Shown: piece after piece, positions 19,937 through 27,303 of the stretch | Position numbering within the stretch: position 1 is the stretch's first letter | How the letters are laid out: the number at the start of each line of letters is the position of its first letter | Origin: Myxococcus hansupus | GTDB taxonomy: Bacteria; Myxococcota; Myxococcia; Myxococcales; Myxococcaceae | Assembly (NCBI RefSeq): GCF_000280925.3 | Contig: NZ_CP012109.1 | Location: 1,426,001 to 1,490,000, forward strand | Reading direction: 5' to 3' | DNA: 64,000 bases | Position numbers and translations under genes: made by a program | The notes under the pieces: generated by a model | Told to the model about the DNA's origin: nothing | Databases searched by the model: none | Seen by the model: the letters and a program-made list of their open reading frames with translations, nothing else

Positions 19937-20542
19937 ATGAACACCCGCAACCTGCTGCTGTCCGCCTGCCTCGTCGCCTCGCTCACCGCCTGTGGGCCGC
20001 GCGCCTATACCCGGGGCACCTACGAGGACCCGAACACCATCGAGATGCTGTCGGATCGTTTCAACGAGAACGACCTGCAGCTCATCGCGAAGAAGATGGC
20101 GGACTCGCTCGCCAACTCGCCGCGCTTCTCCCAGCCCCAGCCGGACGGCGCGCTGCCCATCGTTCTGGTGGGCAAGCTGAAGAACAGCACCTCCGAGCAC
20201 ATCGACATGCGCTCGCTGGGCGACAAGATCCAGACGGCGCTGGCGCAGACGGGCCGCTTCGGCCTGGTGGACCAGCAGGCGCGCCAGGACATCGCGGAGG
20301 AGTACGAGTTCCAGCAGTCCGGCTACGTGGACCCCAACGCCGCCAAGGGGCCGGGGCAGCAGATCTCCGTGGACTTCCTGATGACGGGCGACCTCGCCTC
20401 CATCATCCAGGAGGTCGGCCGCGACAAGCTCGTCTATTACAAGATGACCGCGAAGCTGAACAACGTGCGGACCGGCCTCATCGAGTGGACCGACGAGAAG
20501 CAGATTCGCAAGAAGTTCGAGAAGCGCGGCGTGAGCTGGTAA
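19937..20542 (+). CDS. lpoB: LpoB-type lipoprotein, penicillin-binding protein activator
   Basis: 201 residues. Lipobox in ASLTACG gives lipidated Cys19. The body matches the LpoB family: TRGTYEDPNTIEMLSDRFNENDLQLIAKKMADSLANSPRF, then IVLVGKLKNSTSEHIDM, IQTALAQTGRFGLVDQQ, and ISVDFLMTGDLASI. The family anchors in the outer membrane and stimulates class A penicillin-binding proteins. A start at the ATG at 19937 is supported by AGGAGTGACC; an upstream in-frame extension overlaps the previous gene. Confidence 0.88.
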   Translation: MNTRNLLLSACLVASLTACGPRAYTRGTYEDPNTIEMLSDRFNENDLQLIAKKMADSLANSPRFSQPQPDGALPIVLVGKLKNSTSEHIDMRSLGDKIQTALAQTGRFGLVDQQARQDIAEEYEFQQSGYVDPNAAKGPGQQISVDFLMTGDLASIIQEVGRDKLVYYKMTAKLNNVRTGLIEWTDEKQIRKKFEKRGVSW

Positions 20543-20558
20543 CGGGCGTTCCCCTTCC

Positions 20559-21815
20559 ATGGCCTCTTCTTCCCGGAGCCCCATCCGCCTGAGCGGGTGG
20601 GGCGCGCTCGCGCTCGCGAGCGTCCTCCTCCTGTCGACGGGCTGCGCCGGTGACTATGTCGCGCGGACGCGCGGCGTGCGCTCCGCGTACCAGCAGGGCG
20701 ACTACACGCGCGCGCTGGCGAACCTGGAGTCCGCGACGAAGGAGGGGCCGGCGCAGGACCAGCTCCTGGTGATGATGGACAAGGGCATGGTGCTGCACGC
20801 CGCCGGGAAGTGGGCGGAGAGCAACGCCGTGCTGGAGGAGGCGGAGCGGCTCAGCGAGCAGCTCGACAGCGTCTCCATCAGCGAGGAGGCGAAGACGCTC
20901 GTCACCAACGAGCGCCAGCGCACCTACCGTGGGGAGGACTTCGAGAAGCTGATGATTTCGGTGCTCCAGGCGCTCAACTACGTCGAGCTGGGTGACGACG
21001 AAGCGGCCATGGTGGAGGTCCGCCAGGTCAACGAGCGCATGGAGAAGATGATCGCCGAGGAGAAGAAGCCCTACGAGCAGCTCGCGATTGCCCGCTACCT
21101 GGGCGGCGTCATCCGGGAGGACCAGCGGGACTGGGACTCGGCCTACATCGACTACGCGAAGGCCTACGAAATCGCGCCCCGCAAGGAGGCGCTGGCCGAG
21201 CCGCTGCTGCGCCTGGCGAAGAAGGCGGGCCGCGACGACGTGTACGCGGAGCTGCTGGCCAGGTACCCGGACGTGGCGCACGAACCGCTGGCGCCCGGGG
21301 AGGGGCAGGTCGTCGTCGTGGTGGAGGCGGGGCTTGCCCCCGAGAAGCAGCGCGGCTCCCGGGACAGAGGGGGCGGCGGCGACCTGGTGGAGGTGCCCGT
21401 CTACCGGACGCGGGGGCTCGCTCCGCCCGTGAATGTGGCCCTGGAGGGGCAGTCCAAGACGGCGGCGACGGTGACGTCGTTGTCGGACGTGGCCGTTGTC
21501 CACCTGAATGATCGGATTGGCCGCCTGCTGGCGAAGCAGCTCGCGAACGCGGCGGTGAAGGCCGGCGTGGCGGCGGGCGTGGGGGCGCTGACGAAGAGCG
21601 AGGAGCTGGGGGTGCTGACCTTCCTCATCCTCAACGCGGTGAACGCCCCAGACCTGCGCTCCTGGCTCTCCCTGCCCGCCGAGTTCCAGGTGGCGCGCTT
21701 TCGTGTCCCCCCGGGGAGCCACACCGTGCGTGTGGCGGCCTGGGGGCACACGACGGAGCACCCCATCGAGGTGAAGCCGGGCCGAATCGGCGTTCTGGTG
21801 CTGCGACGCTACTGA
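20559..21815 (+). CDS. COG3014-like lipoprotein partner of LpoB
   Basis: 418 residues with lipobox LLLSTGC (Cys29). The N-terminal half is a run of TPR-like helices (for example YQQGDYTRALANLESATKE, GVIREDQRDWDSAYIDYAKAYEI); the C-terminal half is a beta-rich domain ending in IGVLVLRRY. This arrangement matches the COG3014-type protein that is commonly encoded with LpoB. Only 16 bp separate it from the LpoB stop. Likely an outer-membrane lipoprotein involved in cell-wall synthesis; the exact role is unknown. Confidence 0.8.
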   Translation: MASSSRSPIRLSGWGALALASVLLLSTGCAGDYVARTRGVRSAYQQGDYTRALANLESATKEGPAQDQLLVMMDKGMVLHAAGKWAESNAVLEEAERLSEQLDSVSISEEAKTLVTNERQRTYRGEDFEKLMISVLQALNYVELGDDEAAMVEVRQVNERMEKMIAEEKKPYEQLAIARYLGGVIREDQRDWDSAYIDYAKAYEIAPRKEALAEPLLRLAKKAGRDDVYAELLARYPDVAHEPLAPGEGQVVVVVEAGLAPEKQRGSRDRGGGGDLVEVPVYRTRGLAPPVNVALEGQSKTAATVTSLSDVAVVHLNDRIGRLLAKQLANAAVKAGVAAGVGALTKSEELGVLTFLILNAVNAPDLRSWLSLPAEFQVARFRVPPGSHTVRVAAWGHTTEHPIEVKPGRIGVLVLRRY

Positions 21816-21845
21816 TTTGGTTTTTTGATGTAGGGTGCGCGCCCC

Positions 21846-22625
21846 ATGTCGCCGGTCCTGGCCACGGTGGCCCTGTATTCCCTCATCATCGTCCTCGGCG
21901 CGCTCGCTGGCGCGGTCGTGGTCGTCCTGAACGATAGACCCACGCATCTGGTGCGCTTCCTGGCATTCGCCGCGGGCGTGATGCTGGGGGCTGCCTTCTT
22001 CCACATGCTGCCGGAGGCGTACGCCGGAGGCGGCTGGTGGGCCTTCGCGCTGGTGCCGGCGGGCTTCGTCTTCCTGCTGGTGCTGGAGCGCTACCTCGTC
22101 GCGCACGCGGGCGAGGACCACGGCGTGGCGGCGTCCTCCGGGCACACCGGGCATCCGGGCCACGTGCTGGGGCTCACCGCCTTCCTGGGCCTGTCCACGC
22201 ACACGCTCTTCGACGGCATCGCGCTCGGCTCGGCGGTGGAGGAGGGCGTGGGGAGCATGGCGATGCTGGCCATCGTCGCGCACAAGGTGCCCTCCGCGTT
22301 GTCGCTGGCCACCATCCTCAAGTCGGAGGGGCGCTCGCGCTTCTCCATCCTGTCGCTCTCCACGCTGTACGGGATGATGGTGCCGGCGGGCGCGCTGCTC
22401 TACTTCATCTTCGACGCGATGCTGCACCTGGAGAGCCTGGGGGCGAAGGCGCTGGCCTTCTCCGCGGGAAACTTCCTCTACATCGCGGTGTCGGACCTGC
22501 TGCCGCACGTGCACCGGCATGGCAAGGACCAGCCGGGCCGCAACGTGCTGGCGCTCTTCGTGGGCCTGCTGCTGATGTTCCTGCTCGCGCGGCTCATGGG
22601 GCACCCCGGGCACCACCCGCACTGA
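21846..22625 (+). CDS. ZIP family metal transporter
   Basis: 259 residues with about eight hydrophobic segments. ZIP signature residues are FHMLPEA in an early helix, HTLFDGIALGSAVE (metal-site helix IV), and VAHKVPSALSLATIL (helix V His). A His/Gly loop between segments (HAGEDHGVAASSGHTGHPGH) and a His-rich C-terminus (GHPGHHPH) are typical. It moves divalent metal (usually Zn) into the cytoplasm. The exact metal is not determined. Confidence 0.9.
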   Translation: MSPVLATVALYSLIIVLGALAGAVVVVLNDRPTHLVRFLAFAAGVMLGAAFFHMLPEAYAGGGWWAFALVPAGFVFLLVLERYLVAHAGEDHGVAASSGHTGHPGHVLGLTAFLGLSTHTLFDGIALGSAVEEGVGSMAMLAIVAHKVPSALSLATILKSEGRSRFSILSLSTLYGMMVPAGALLYFIFDAMLHLESLGAKALAFSAGNFLYIAVSDLLPHVHRHGKDQPGRNVLALFVGLLLMFLLARLMGHPGHHPH

Positions 22626-22656
22626 GTGCCTCCGGCCCGCGAGCGGGCGCCTTCTC

Positions 22657-23541
22657 ATGGAAAAACGCACTGACTGGTACGAGCACCCGCAGTACTACGA
22701 GGCCATCTTCGGCACGGACACCGTGCGCGAGGTGGACTTCCTCCTGGCGCTCAGCGAGCGCTTTGGCACCGGCGGCAAGGTGTGGCTGGAGCCCGCTTGC
22801 GGCGCGGGCCGGCTGGTGGAGGAGGCGGCCCGCCGGGGCCTGCGCGTGGTGGGCTACGACATCTCCGAGGCGATGCTCGCCCATGCGCGCAAGCGGCTCA
22901 CGCCCGCGGAGCGCCGCCGCGTGAAGCTCGGCCCTTCGCGCATGGAGTCCTTCGCGGACCCGGCGCTGGAGGGGCAGGTGGACCTGGCGCACTGCCTGGT
23001 GTCGACCTTCCGCTACCTGGACAGCGAGGCCGCCGCGCGCCAGCACCTGGAGGGCACGCGCCGACTGCTCAAGCCGGGCGGCATCTACGTGCTCGGCTTC
23101 CACCTCACCGACTACGAGCGCGCGCGTCCCGAGCACGAGCGCTGGGTGGGGCAGGTGGGCGAGGACCGCGTCGTGTGCAACACGAACGAGGGCCTGCCGG
23201 AGCGCCGGGCGCGGCGCTCGGCCATGCGCAACCGCCTGCGCGTCACCGGGCCGGACAAGGACTGGCTCATCGAGACGCAGTGGCACTTCCGGACCTACAG
23301 CAGCGCCCAGGCCGCGAAGTTGTTCCGCGACGCCGGGCTCCGGGTGCTGTCCTGCTTCACCTTCGACTACGACATGGACGCACCCGTGGAGCGCGGCAGC
23401 CTCCGGTTGGACCGCGTCTTCATCCTCCAGCCGGACGCCGTGTCCCAGCCCGAGGACGCCCCGCCGCCGGCCCCTGCGTCCTCGCGGAAAGCGCCGAAAA
23501 AGGCCTCTACCCCTCAAAAACGGCTCAAGACTTCACGCTGA
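22657..23541 (+). CDS. class I SAM-dependent methyltransferase
   Basis: 294 residues. Motif I is LEPACGAGRLVEEAARRGLRVVGYDIS, followed by VDLAHCLVSTFRYL (motif III region) and LLKPGGIYVLGFHL (post-motif). A C-terminal basic tail (KAPKKASTPQKRLKTSR) follows the domain. The substrate cannot be assigned; the N-terminal KRTDWYEHPQYYEAIFG is typical of small-molecule methyltransferases. Confidence 0.88.
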   Translation: MEKRTDWYEHPQYYEAIFGTDTVREVDFLLALSERFGTGGKVWLEPACGAGRLVEEAARRGLRVVGYDISEAMLAHARKRLTPAERRRVKLGPSRMESFADPALEGQVDLAHCLVSTFRYLDSEAAARQHLEGTRRLLKPGGIYVLGFHLTDYERARPEHERWVGQVGEDRVVCNTNEGLPERRARRSAMRNRLRVTGPDKDWLIETQWHFRTYSSAQAAKLFRDAGLRVLSCFTFDYDMDAPVERGSLRLDRVFILQPDAVSQPEDAPPPAPASSRKAPKKASTPQKRLKTSR

Positions 23542-23551
23542 GGCCGTTAAT
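23519..23551 (+). terminator. imperfect hairpin over the methyltransferase stop codon
   Basis: AACGGCTCA and TGAGGCCGTT can pair with one bulge, spanning the stop codon, followed by TTAATCAGGGGTTTT. Suggests a terminator for the methyltransferase transcript. Confidence 0.45.
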
Positions 23552-23592
23552 CAGGGGTTTTCGGCGCACTATCGGTGGGTTTTGAGGGGCCT

Positions 23593-23630
23593 GCGTCCTG
23601 TTGGGACGCGGGCGCGTCCTATTGGGACGC
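23593..23630. promoter_or_regulatory. tandem palindromic sites, 21 bp apart
   Basis: Two near-identical 17-bp palindromes, GCGTCC-TGTTG-GGACGC (23593-23609) and GCGTCC-TATTG-GGACGC (23614-23630), have centres 21 bp apart, two helical turns. This is the layout of a double operator on one DNA face. It lies about 250-290 bp upstream of the GAF/AAA activator gene. The bound protein is unknown. Confidence 0.55.
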
Positions 23631-23693
23631 GGATGAAGGCCCTTCCGAATCCGCGCTCGCGCCATCCTCGTGAAATCACGCCGGCAGAGTGTC

Positions 23694-23709
23694 TGGCACG
23701 CCACACGCA
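23694..23709 (+). promoter_or_regulatory. sigma-54-like promoter element
   Basis: TGGCAC, five bases, then ACGCA: a full -24 box and the GCA of the -12 box at the correct spacing. It is about 170 bp upstream of the activator start at 23880. It may be an autoregulated or cascade promoter. A single match could be chance in this GC-rich background. Confidence 0.4.
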
Positions 23710-23879
23710 TGGCGCTGCGACGAGGCGACCCGTGAAACGGGGCTGCCCCGCAGTATCGGAGTTTCGGGAACGCGGAAGGAGGGGCCGCTCCTTCCGCGTT
23801 CTTCATCTCCGCTACACTCCGTCCCCCTGATGTGGTTCCTGTCGGAGCCCGTCAGAGGGCCTAGGACGGAGGCGAGTGG

Positions 23880-25604
23880 ATGCAAGACGAGATGGCGCAG
23901 CTCCTCACGGATTTGCGAGGAGCCAAGGACTTCGAGACCGCGGCGGCCGCCACCCTTCGGCGTTTGCAGGCGGTTGCCCAGGAGGCCGTTGCGTCCAGCC
24001 GGTACGCAGCCCGGGGCCGGGTGCTCCGCGGCATCGTCCACCTTCGCCCTGGTGAGGCCTACCGCAGCCTGGCTGCGCTGGATGTGGGCGCGGCGGAGAT
24101 TACGGATGCCAGTGTAGGGACGCCCTTCTTCACCTCGGCCACGGCGTGGCGCGCGGTGGTGGAGCACCGGTGCGCGGTGTCCATCGACGTGAATGTCGGG
24201 ACGGTGCAGCCGCACGCGCCCAACGCGCCGGTGACGGGGGACCCGAGCCTGGCGGGCTTCAACAGCCATGAGAGCCGGCAGCGGTTCCTCGGCCGTCACG
24301 CGACGCACGTGTGCGTGCTCCCGCTGCGCACGCCCGGGGGCGCCATCGAGGGGATGATTTCCCTGGAGGCGGACTGTCTGGCGGCGATGGGGCAGGAGTT
24401 CGTCTGGATGGACGCCGGCGACAGGCTTCAGCTCCTGGCGGACGTGGCGGCGCCGTACCTGGCGCGGCTGCCGCAGCGGCCCGTGGCCCGGCCGGAGGTG
24501 GACGAGTTCCTTCCGGTGGTGGGGCGCTCCATGGCGGAGCTGCTGCCCATCCTCCGCGTCTTCGCGTTGCAGGATGAGACCATCCTCATCAGCGGCGCCA
24601 CCGGCGCGGGCAAGTCGCGGCTGGCGCGCTGGTGCCACGAGCGCTCCAACCGCCGCGGCAAGCCTTTCGAAACGCTGGACCTGGTGACGGTGCCCGAGGA
24701 CCTCCAGATGGCGGAGCTCTTCGGCTGGAAGAAGGGCGCCTTCACCGGCGCGGTGCGCGACGCGCCCGGCAGCGTGGCCCGCGCGGAGGGCGGCACGCTC
24801 TTCATCGACGAAATCGACAAGCTGTCGCTCAAGGCGCAGGCGGGGTTGCTGCACCTCTTGGAGTCGCGCAGCTACCGACCGTTGGGCGAGGGCACCGGTG
24901 AGCGGCAGGCGGACGTGCGCTTCATCATCGGCACCAACGCGGACCTGCACGCGGAGGTGCGCGCGGGCCGTTTCCGCGAGGACCTCTACTACCGCGTCAA
25001 CGTGCTGCCGGTGCGCATGCCGCCGCTGCAGGAGCGCCAGGACGAAATCCCCCTGTGGGCGCAGTACATGGTCAACCGCCGGCACCGCGAGCGCGCGCCA
25101 GAGGGCCACGCCCGGCTGATGAAGGAGGCGGAGCTGCTGCTGGTGGGGAGCGCCTGGCCGGGCAACCTGCGGCAGCTCGACAACATCGTCCGCCGCGCCT
25201 ACACGCTGGCCATGGTGGAGCACGCGGACGCCCCGGGCGAGCTGGTGCTGCACGAGAAGCACGTCGCGCGGGCGCTGGACTACGAGCTGGCCCCGGGCGC
25301 CCGTCCGCTGCCCGAGGCGCTGCGCGCGGCGGCCCAGGCCTTCGTCGCGGAGGCGCGCCGGCGCAACGCGCCGTTGGATTTGGACCTGGCGGATGCCTTC
25401 CGCGGCATGGTGCTGGGGCTCGCCATCCGGCAGGTGGGCCGGGACGAGGGCTTCAAGCTGCTGGGGCGGGAGAGCCTGGTGAAGAACCGCAACCACCACA
25501 AGGCGCTCAAGCGCGAGCTGGAGAAGGTGGACTCGCTCTACAAGGCGCTGGGTGAGGACGGCTCGCCCTTCTCCGACTTGCTGTCGGAGGTCGAAGCCGC
25601 CTGA
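23880..25604 (+). CDS. sigma-54-type AAA activator with GAF-like domain, no Fis domain
   Basis: 574 residues. The N-terminal 190 residues look like a GAF-type sensory domain (RCAVSIDVN...FLGRHATHVCVLPLRTPGGAIEGMISLEAD). The central AAA domain has GATGAGKS (Walker A), ELFGWKKGAFTGA with intact GAFTGA, Walker B GGTLFIDEID, and FREDLYYRVNVLP. The C-terminal 95 residues lack a recognisable Fis helix-turn-helix; instead VLGLAIRQVGRDEGFKLLGRES and NRNHHKALKREL are present. So sigma-54 contact is predicted but the DNA-binding mode is unclear. A GAGGCGA Shine-Dalgarno precedes the ATG. Confidence 0.88.
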   Translation: MQDEMAQLLTDLRGAKDFETAAAATLRRLQAVAQEAVASSRYAARGRVLRGIVHLRPGEAYRSLAALDVGAAEITDASVGTPFFTSATAWRAVVEHRCAVSIDVNVGTVQPHAPNAPVTGDPSLAGFNSHESRQRFLGRHATHVCVLPLRTPGGAIEGMISLEADCLAAMGQEFVWMDAGDRLQLLADVAAPYLARLPQRPVARPEVDEFLPVVGRSMAELLPILRVFALQDETILISGATGAGKSRLARWCHERSNRRGKPFETLDLVTVPEDLQMAELFGWKKGAFTGAVRDAPGSVARAEGGTLFIDEIDKLSLKAQAGLLHLLESRSYRPLGEGTGERQADVRFIIGTNADLHAEVRAGRFREDLYYRVNVLPVRMPPLQERQDEIPLWAQYMVNRRHRERAPEGHARLMKEAELLLVGSAWPGNLRQLDNIVRRAYTLAMVEHADAPGELVLHEKHVARALDYELAPGARPLPEALRAAAQAFVAEARRRNAPLDLDLADAFRGMVLGLAIRQVGRDEGFKLLGRESLVKNRNHHKALKRELEKVDSLYKALGEDGSPFSDLLSEVEAA

Positions 25605-25627
25605 AGTGGAGCACGGCGCCCGGGGGA

Positions 25628-26425
25628 CTACCGGGCGTCGGTGTGGGGGCGGTCCACGATGCCGGTGGCGCCCCGGGCCAGCTCGTCACACACGAGCGAG
25701 TGCAGCCGGAAGGCCATGCGCGCCTCCTGCACCACCTCGCGCGCCTCGTCCTCGTCCAGCTCCAGCCCGTCGAGGCGCGAGTGGAAGCGCACGCGGAAGG
25801 CCGCCAGCTCGGACTCGGGCACGGCGCCGTAGAAGGACGTGCCCTGTCCCTCCGCCAGCTCGAACGCGTCGGTGATTCGCTGGGCGCGGCGGTGCCCGGC
25901 GAACACGTCCAGGACGCAGCGCGCGTAGGCGTGCGCCACCAGCAGGTGGGGCGCGTCCTCGGAGACCTCCCGGATGCGCTCGGCGTGCAGCCGCGTCTCC
26001 ACGCACGCGAAGGTCTCCGTGCGGGCGTCGCCGCAGAAGTACGTCAGGTCCGACTCGAGCGTGGAGGCCAGGCGCAGCTCGGGGAGCAGCAGCGCCGTCG
26101 TGAGCGTGGTGCCCATGACGCGGGGCAGGGCCGTCTCGAAGGCGGTGTAGAGCGTGTGCAACTGGCGCAGGTGGCTCACGTAGTGCTGGGCCCGGACGTA
26201 CTGGCCATACAGGCCGCCTTCCCAGGCGTCGAAGAAGAGGGACTGGATGAACAGCGAGCGCTCCGCCTGCTCCGCCAGCTTCGCCGTCCCCTCCGCCAGC
26301 AGCACGGACAGCGGCTGGGGCCCCGTGGCCAGCGGCACCGACGCCGGGCGCTCCGGCTCCACCAACCGCTTCACGCGCGCGGACACGTCCGTGCGGGGCA
26401 GCCTCAACGTGCCGGTGGCGCTCAC
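25628..26425 (-). CDS. haem oxygenase-like protein lacking the proximal His
   Basis: 265 residues from the GTG at 26425, which overlaps the upstream stop (GTGA). The pattern follows biliverdin-forming haem oxygenases: EGTAKLAEQAERSLFI, LHTLYTAFETAL, AYARCVLDVFAGHRRAQRI, then GTSFYGAVPESELAAF and RVRFHSRLD, and a C-terminal EARMAFRLHSLVCDEL. By eye alignment the proximal haem-ligand His of the first helix (EGTxxxH in the family) is Ala51 here, and the distal GDLSGG motif is degraded to LDVFAG, keeping the Asp. It could be a haem-binding or non-haem relative rather than an active oxygenase. Confidence 0.78.
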   Translation of the reverse strand: MSATGTLRLPRTDVSARVKRLVEPERPASVPLATGPQPLSVLLAEGTAKLAEQAERSLFIQSLFFDAWEGGLYGQYVRAQHYVSHLRQLHTLYTAFETALPRVMGTTLTTALLLPELRLASTLESDLTYFCGDARTETFACVETRLHAERIREVSEDAPHLLVAHAYARCVLDVFAGHRRAQRITDAFELAEGQGTSFYGAVPESELAAFRVRFHSRLDGLELDEDEAREVVQEARMAFRLHSLVCDELARGATGIVDRPHTDAR

Positions 26426-26682
26426 TGCTTCCACCCGCCGGCCAGCGCGCTCATCGTCAGCGGCTCGGTGTCCTCGTTCGAGAGCGACTCCAGCGGCGTC
26501 CCCAACTGCTGGAGCGCCTCCGCCACCGTCATGCCGATGGCCCGGAGGACCTCCTCCTCCACGCGAATCGTCACCGGCCCCATGGCCAGGTGGATGTGCC
26601 CGCAGGAGCACCGAGTCACCTCGGCGCACGGACCTCGCGCCAGCACCGTCTTGCCGCATCCCTGACCGACCATCGTCGTCAT
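26422..26682 (-). CDS. small Cys-rich protein upstream of the haem-oxygenase-like gene
   Basis: 86 residues from the ATG at 26682. It contains Cys9, Cys19, Cys25 and Cys27 and two His (CGHIHL), an arrangement that could bind a metal or Fe-S cluster, followed by a short helical part (VEEEVLRAIGMTVAEALQQLG). It overlaps the next gene by four bases, so the two proteins are coupled. A Fur-like palindrome ends seven bases before its start. No family is known to me. Confidence 0.75.
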   Translation of the reverse strand: MTTMVGQGCGKTVLARGPCAEVTRCSCGHIHLAMGPVTIRVEEEVLRAIGMTVAEALQQLGTPLESLSNEDTEPLTMSALAGGWKQ

Positions 26683-26688
26683 CCCTTG

Positions 26689-26717
26689 ATTTTGATTTTG
26701 AATATCGAAATCAAAAT
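26689..26717. promoter_or_regulatory. Fur-box-like AT-rich palindrome
   Basis: A 29-bp inverted repeat with 13-bp arms, ATTTTGATTTTGA and TCGAAATCAAAAT, with one mismatched pair. Its central 21 bases (TGATTTT, GAATATC, GAAATCA) match the Fur consensus at about 14 of 21 positions. It ends seven bases upstream of the small Cys protein start, so a repressor bound here would block the promoter or ribosome site of the haem-oxygenase-like operon. It is strikingly AT-rich in this genome. Confidence 0.7.
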
Positions 26718-26727
26718 GATGATGCAC

Positions 26728-26760
26728 CAAAGGCGGGCGGAGAGCAAGCCCCCGCCTTTT
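26728..26760 (-). terminator. terminator of the DUF2157-DUF4401-GDYXXLXY operon
   Basis: 9-bp arms AAAGGCGGG and CCCGCCTTT around a 13-nt loop. It lies 55 bp past the stop of the GDYXXLXY gene in the minus direction, and it leaves only about 45 bp for the promoter of the downstream operon. Confidence 0.65.
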
Positions 26761-26814
26761 CACGATTTACGGTGAGTGTGAGGAAGTAGACCCGTGTGTT
26801 CCCTCGGGGGCCGG

Positions 26815-27303
26815 TCAGCGCCCCAGGGGCTGGCGCTGGGCGTCCCGCAGGCCCACGAGCACGCTGTTGCCGTCGTCCGCCACGCGGAGCTCGCCGTAGC
26901 GGGCGCCCTCGTAGCGGTCGGCGTGGCCCTCCTGGAAGAAGAAGGACTCCGCGCCGAGCCGGAAGCGCTCCGCGCGCACGCGGTAGCGGAGCTTCAGCTC
27001 ATCGGCGGCCAGCGGCGTCTCGGGGGCGTCGTAGCGGGTGAAGGTGCCCACGCCGTTCGCGTCCAGCTTCAGCACCAGGCGTCCGTCGGAGGGGAGGGTG
27101 GCGGTGTCGTCTCTCCGGTCCCGGCTGATGGCGTAGTCCAGCACCATGTAGTCGCCCTGCATCAGCGAGCGCGGGTCCACCGGCGCCAGCTCCAGCAGCA
27201 CCACCTTGCCCGAGCGAAGCACGCGCTCCTTCTGGAGGACGAGCCCCGTGGGGACGAGCAGGGCGAAGGCCAGCCCGCCGAGGATGACCGCCGTGCGCAG
27301 CAT
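26815..27303 (-). CDS. GDYXXLXY domain protein
   Basis: 162 residues from the ATG at 27303, which overlaps the DUF4401 gene stop (ATGA). An N-terminal hydrophobic segment (ILGGLAFALLVPTGLVL) anchors it. The family signature is visible as MQGDYMVLDYAI. The domain is commonly encoded next to DUF2157 and DUF4401 proteins, as here. Function unknown; probably a periplasmic domain of this membrane system. Confidence 0.88.
   Translation of the reverse strand: MLRTAVILGGLAFALLVPTGLVLQKERVLRSGKVVLLELAPVDPRSLMQGDYMVLDYAISRDRRDDTATLPSDGRLVLKLDANGVGTFTRYDAPETPLAADELKLRYRVRAERFRLGAESFFFQEGHADRYEGARYGELRVADDGNSVLVGLRDAQRQPLGR

Larger units (their letters stand above)
23542..23879. other. intergenic region upstream of the GAF/AAA activator
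   Basis: This 338-bp gap holds no convincing gene. It contains the two palindromes at 23593-23630 and the sigma-54-like element at 23694-23709, both described above, and otherwise nothing I can identify. Confidence 0.5.
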
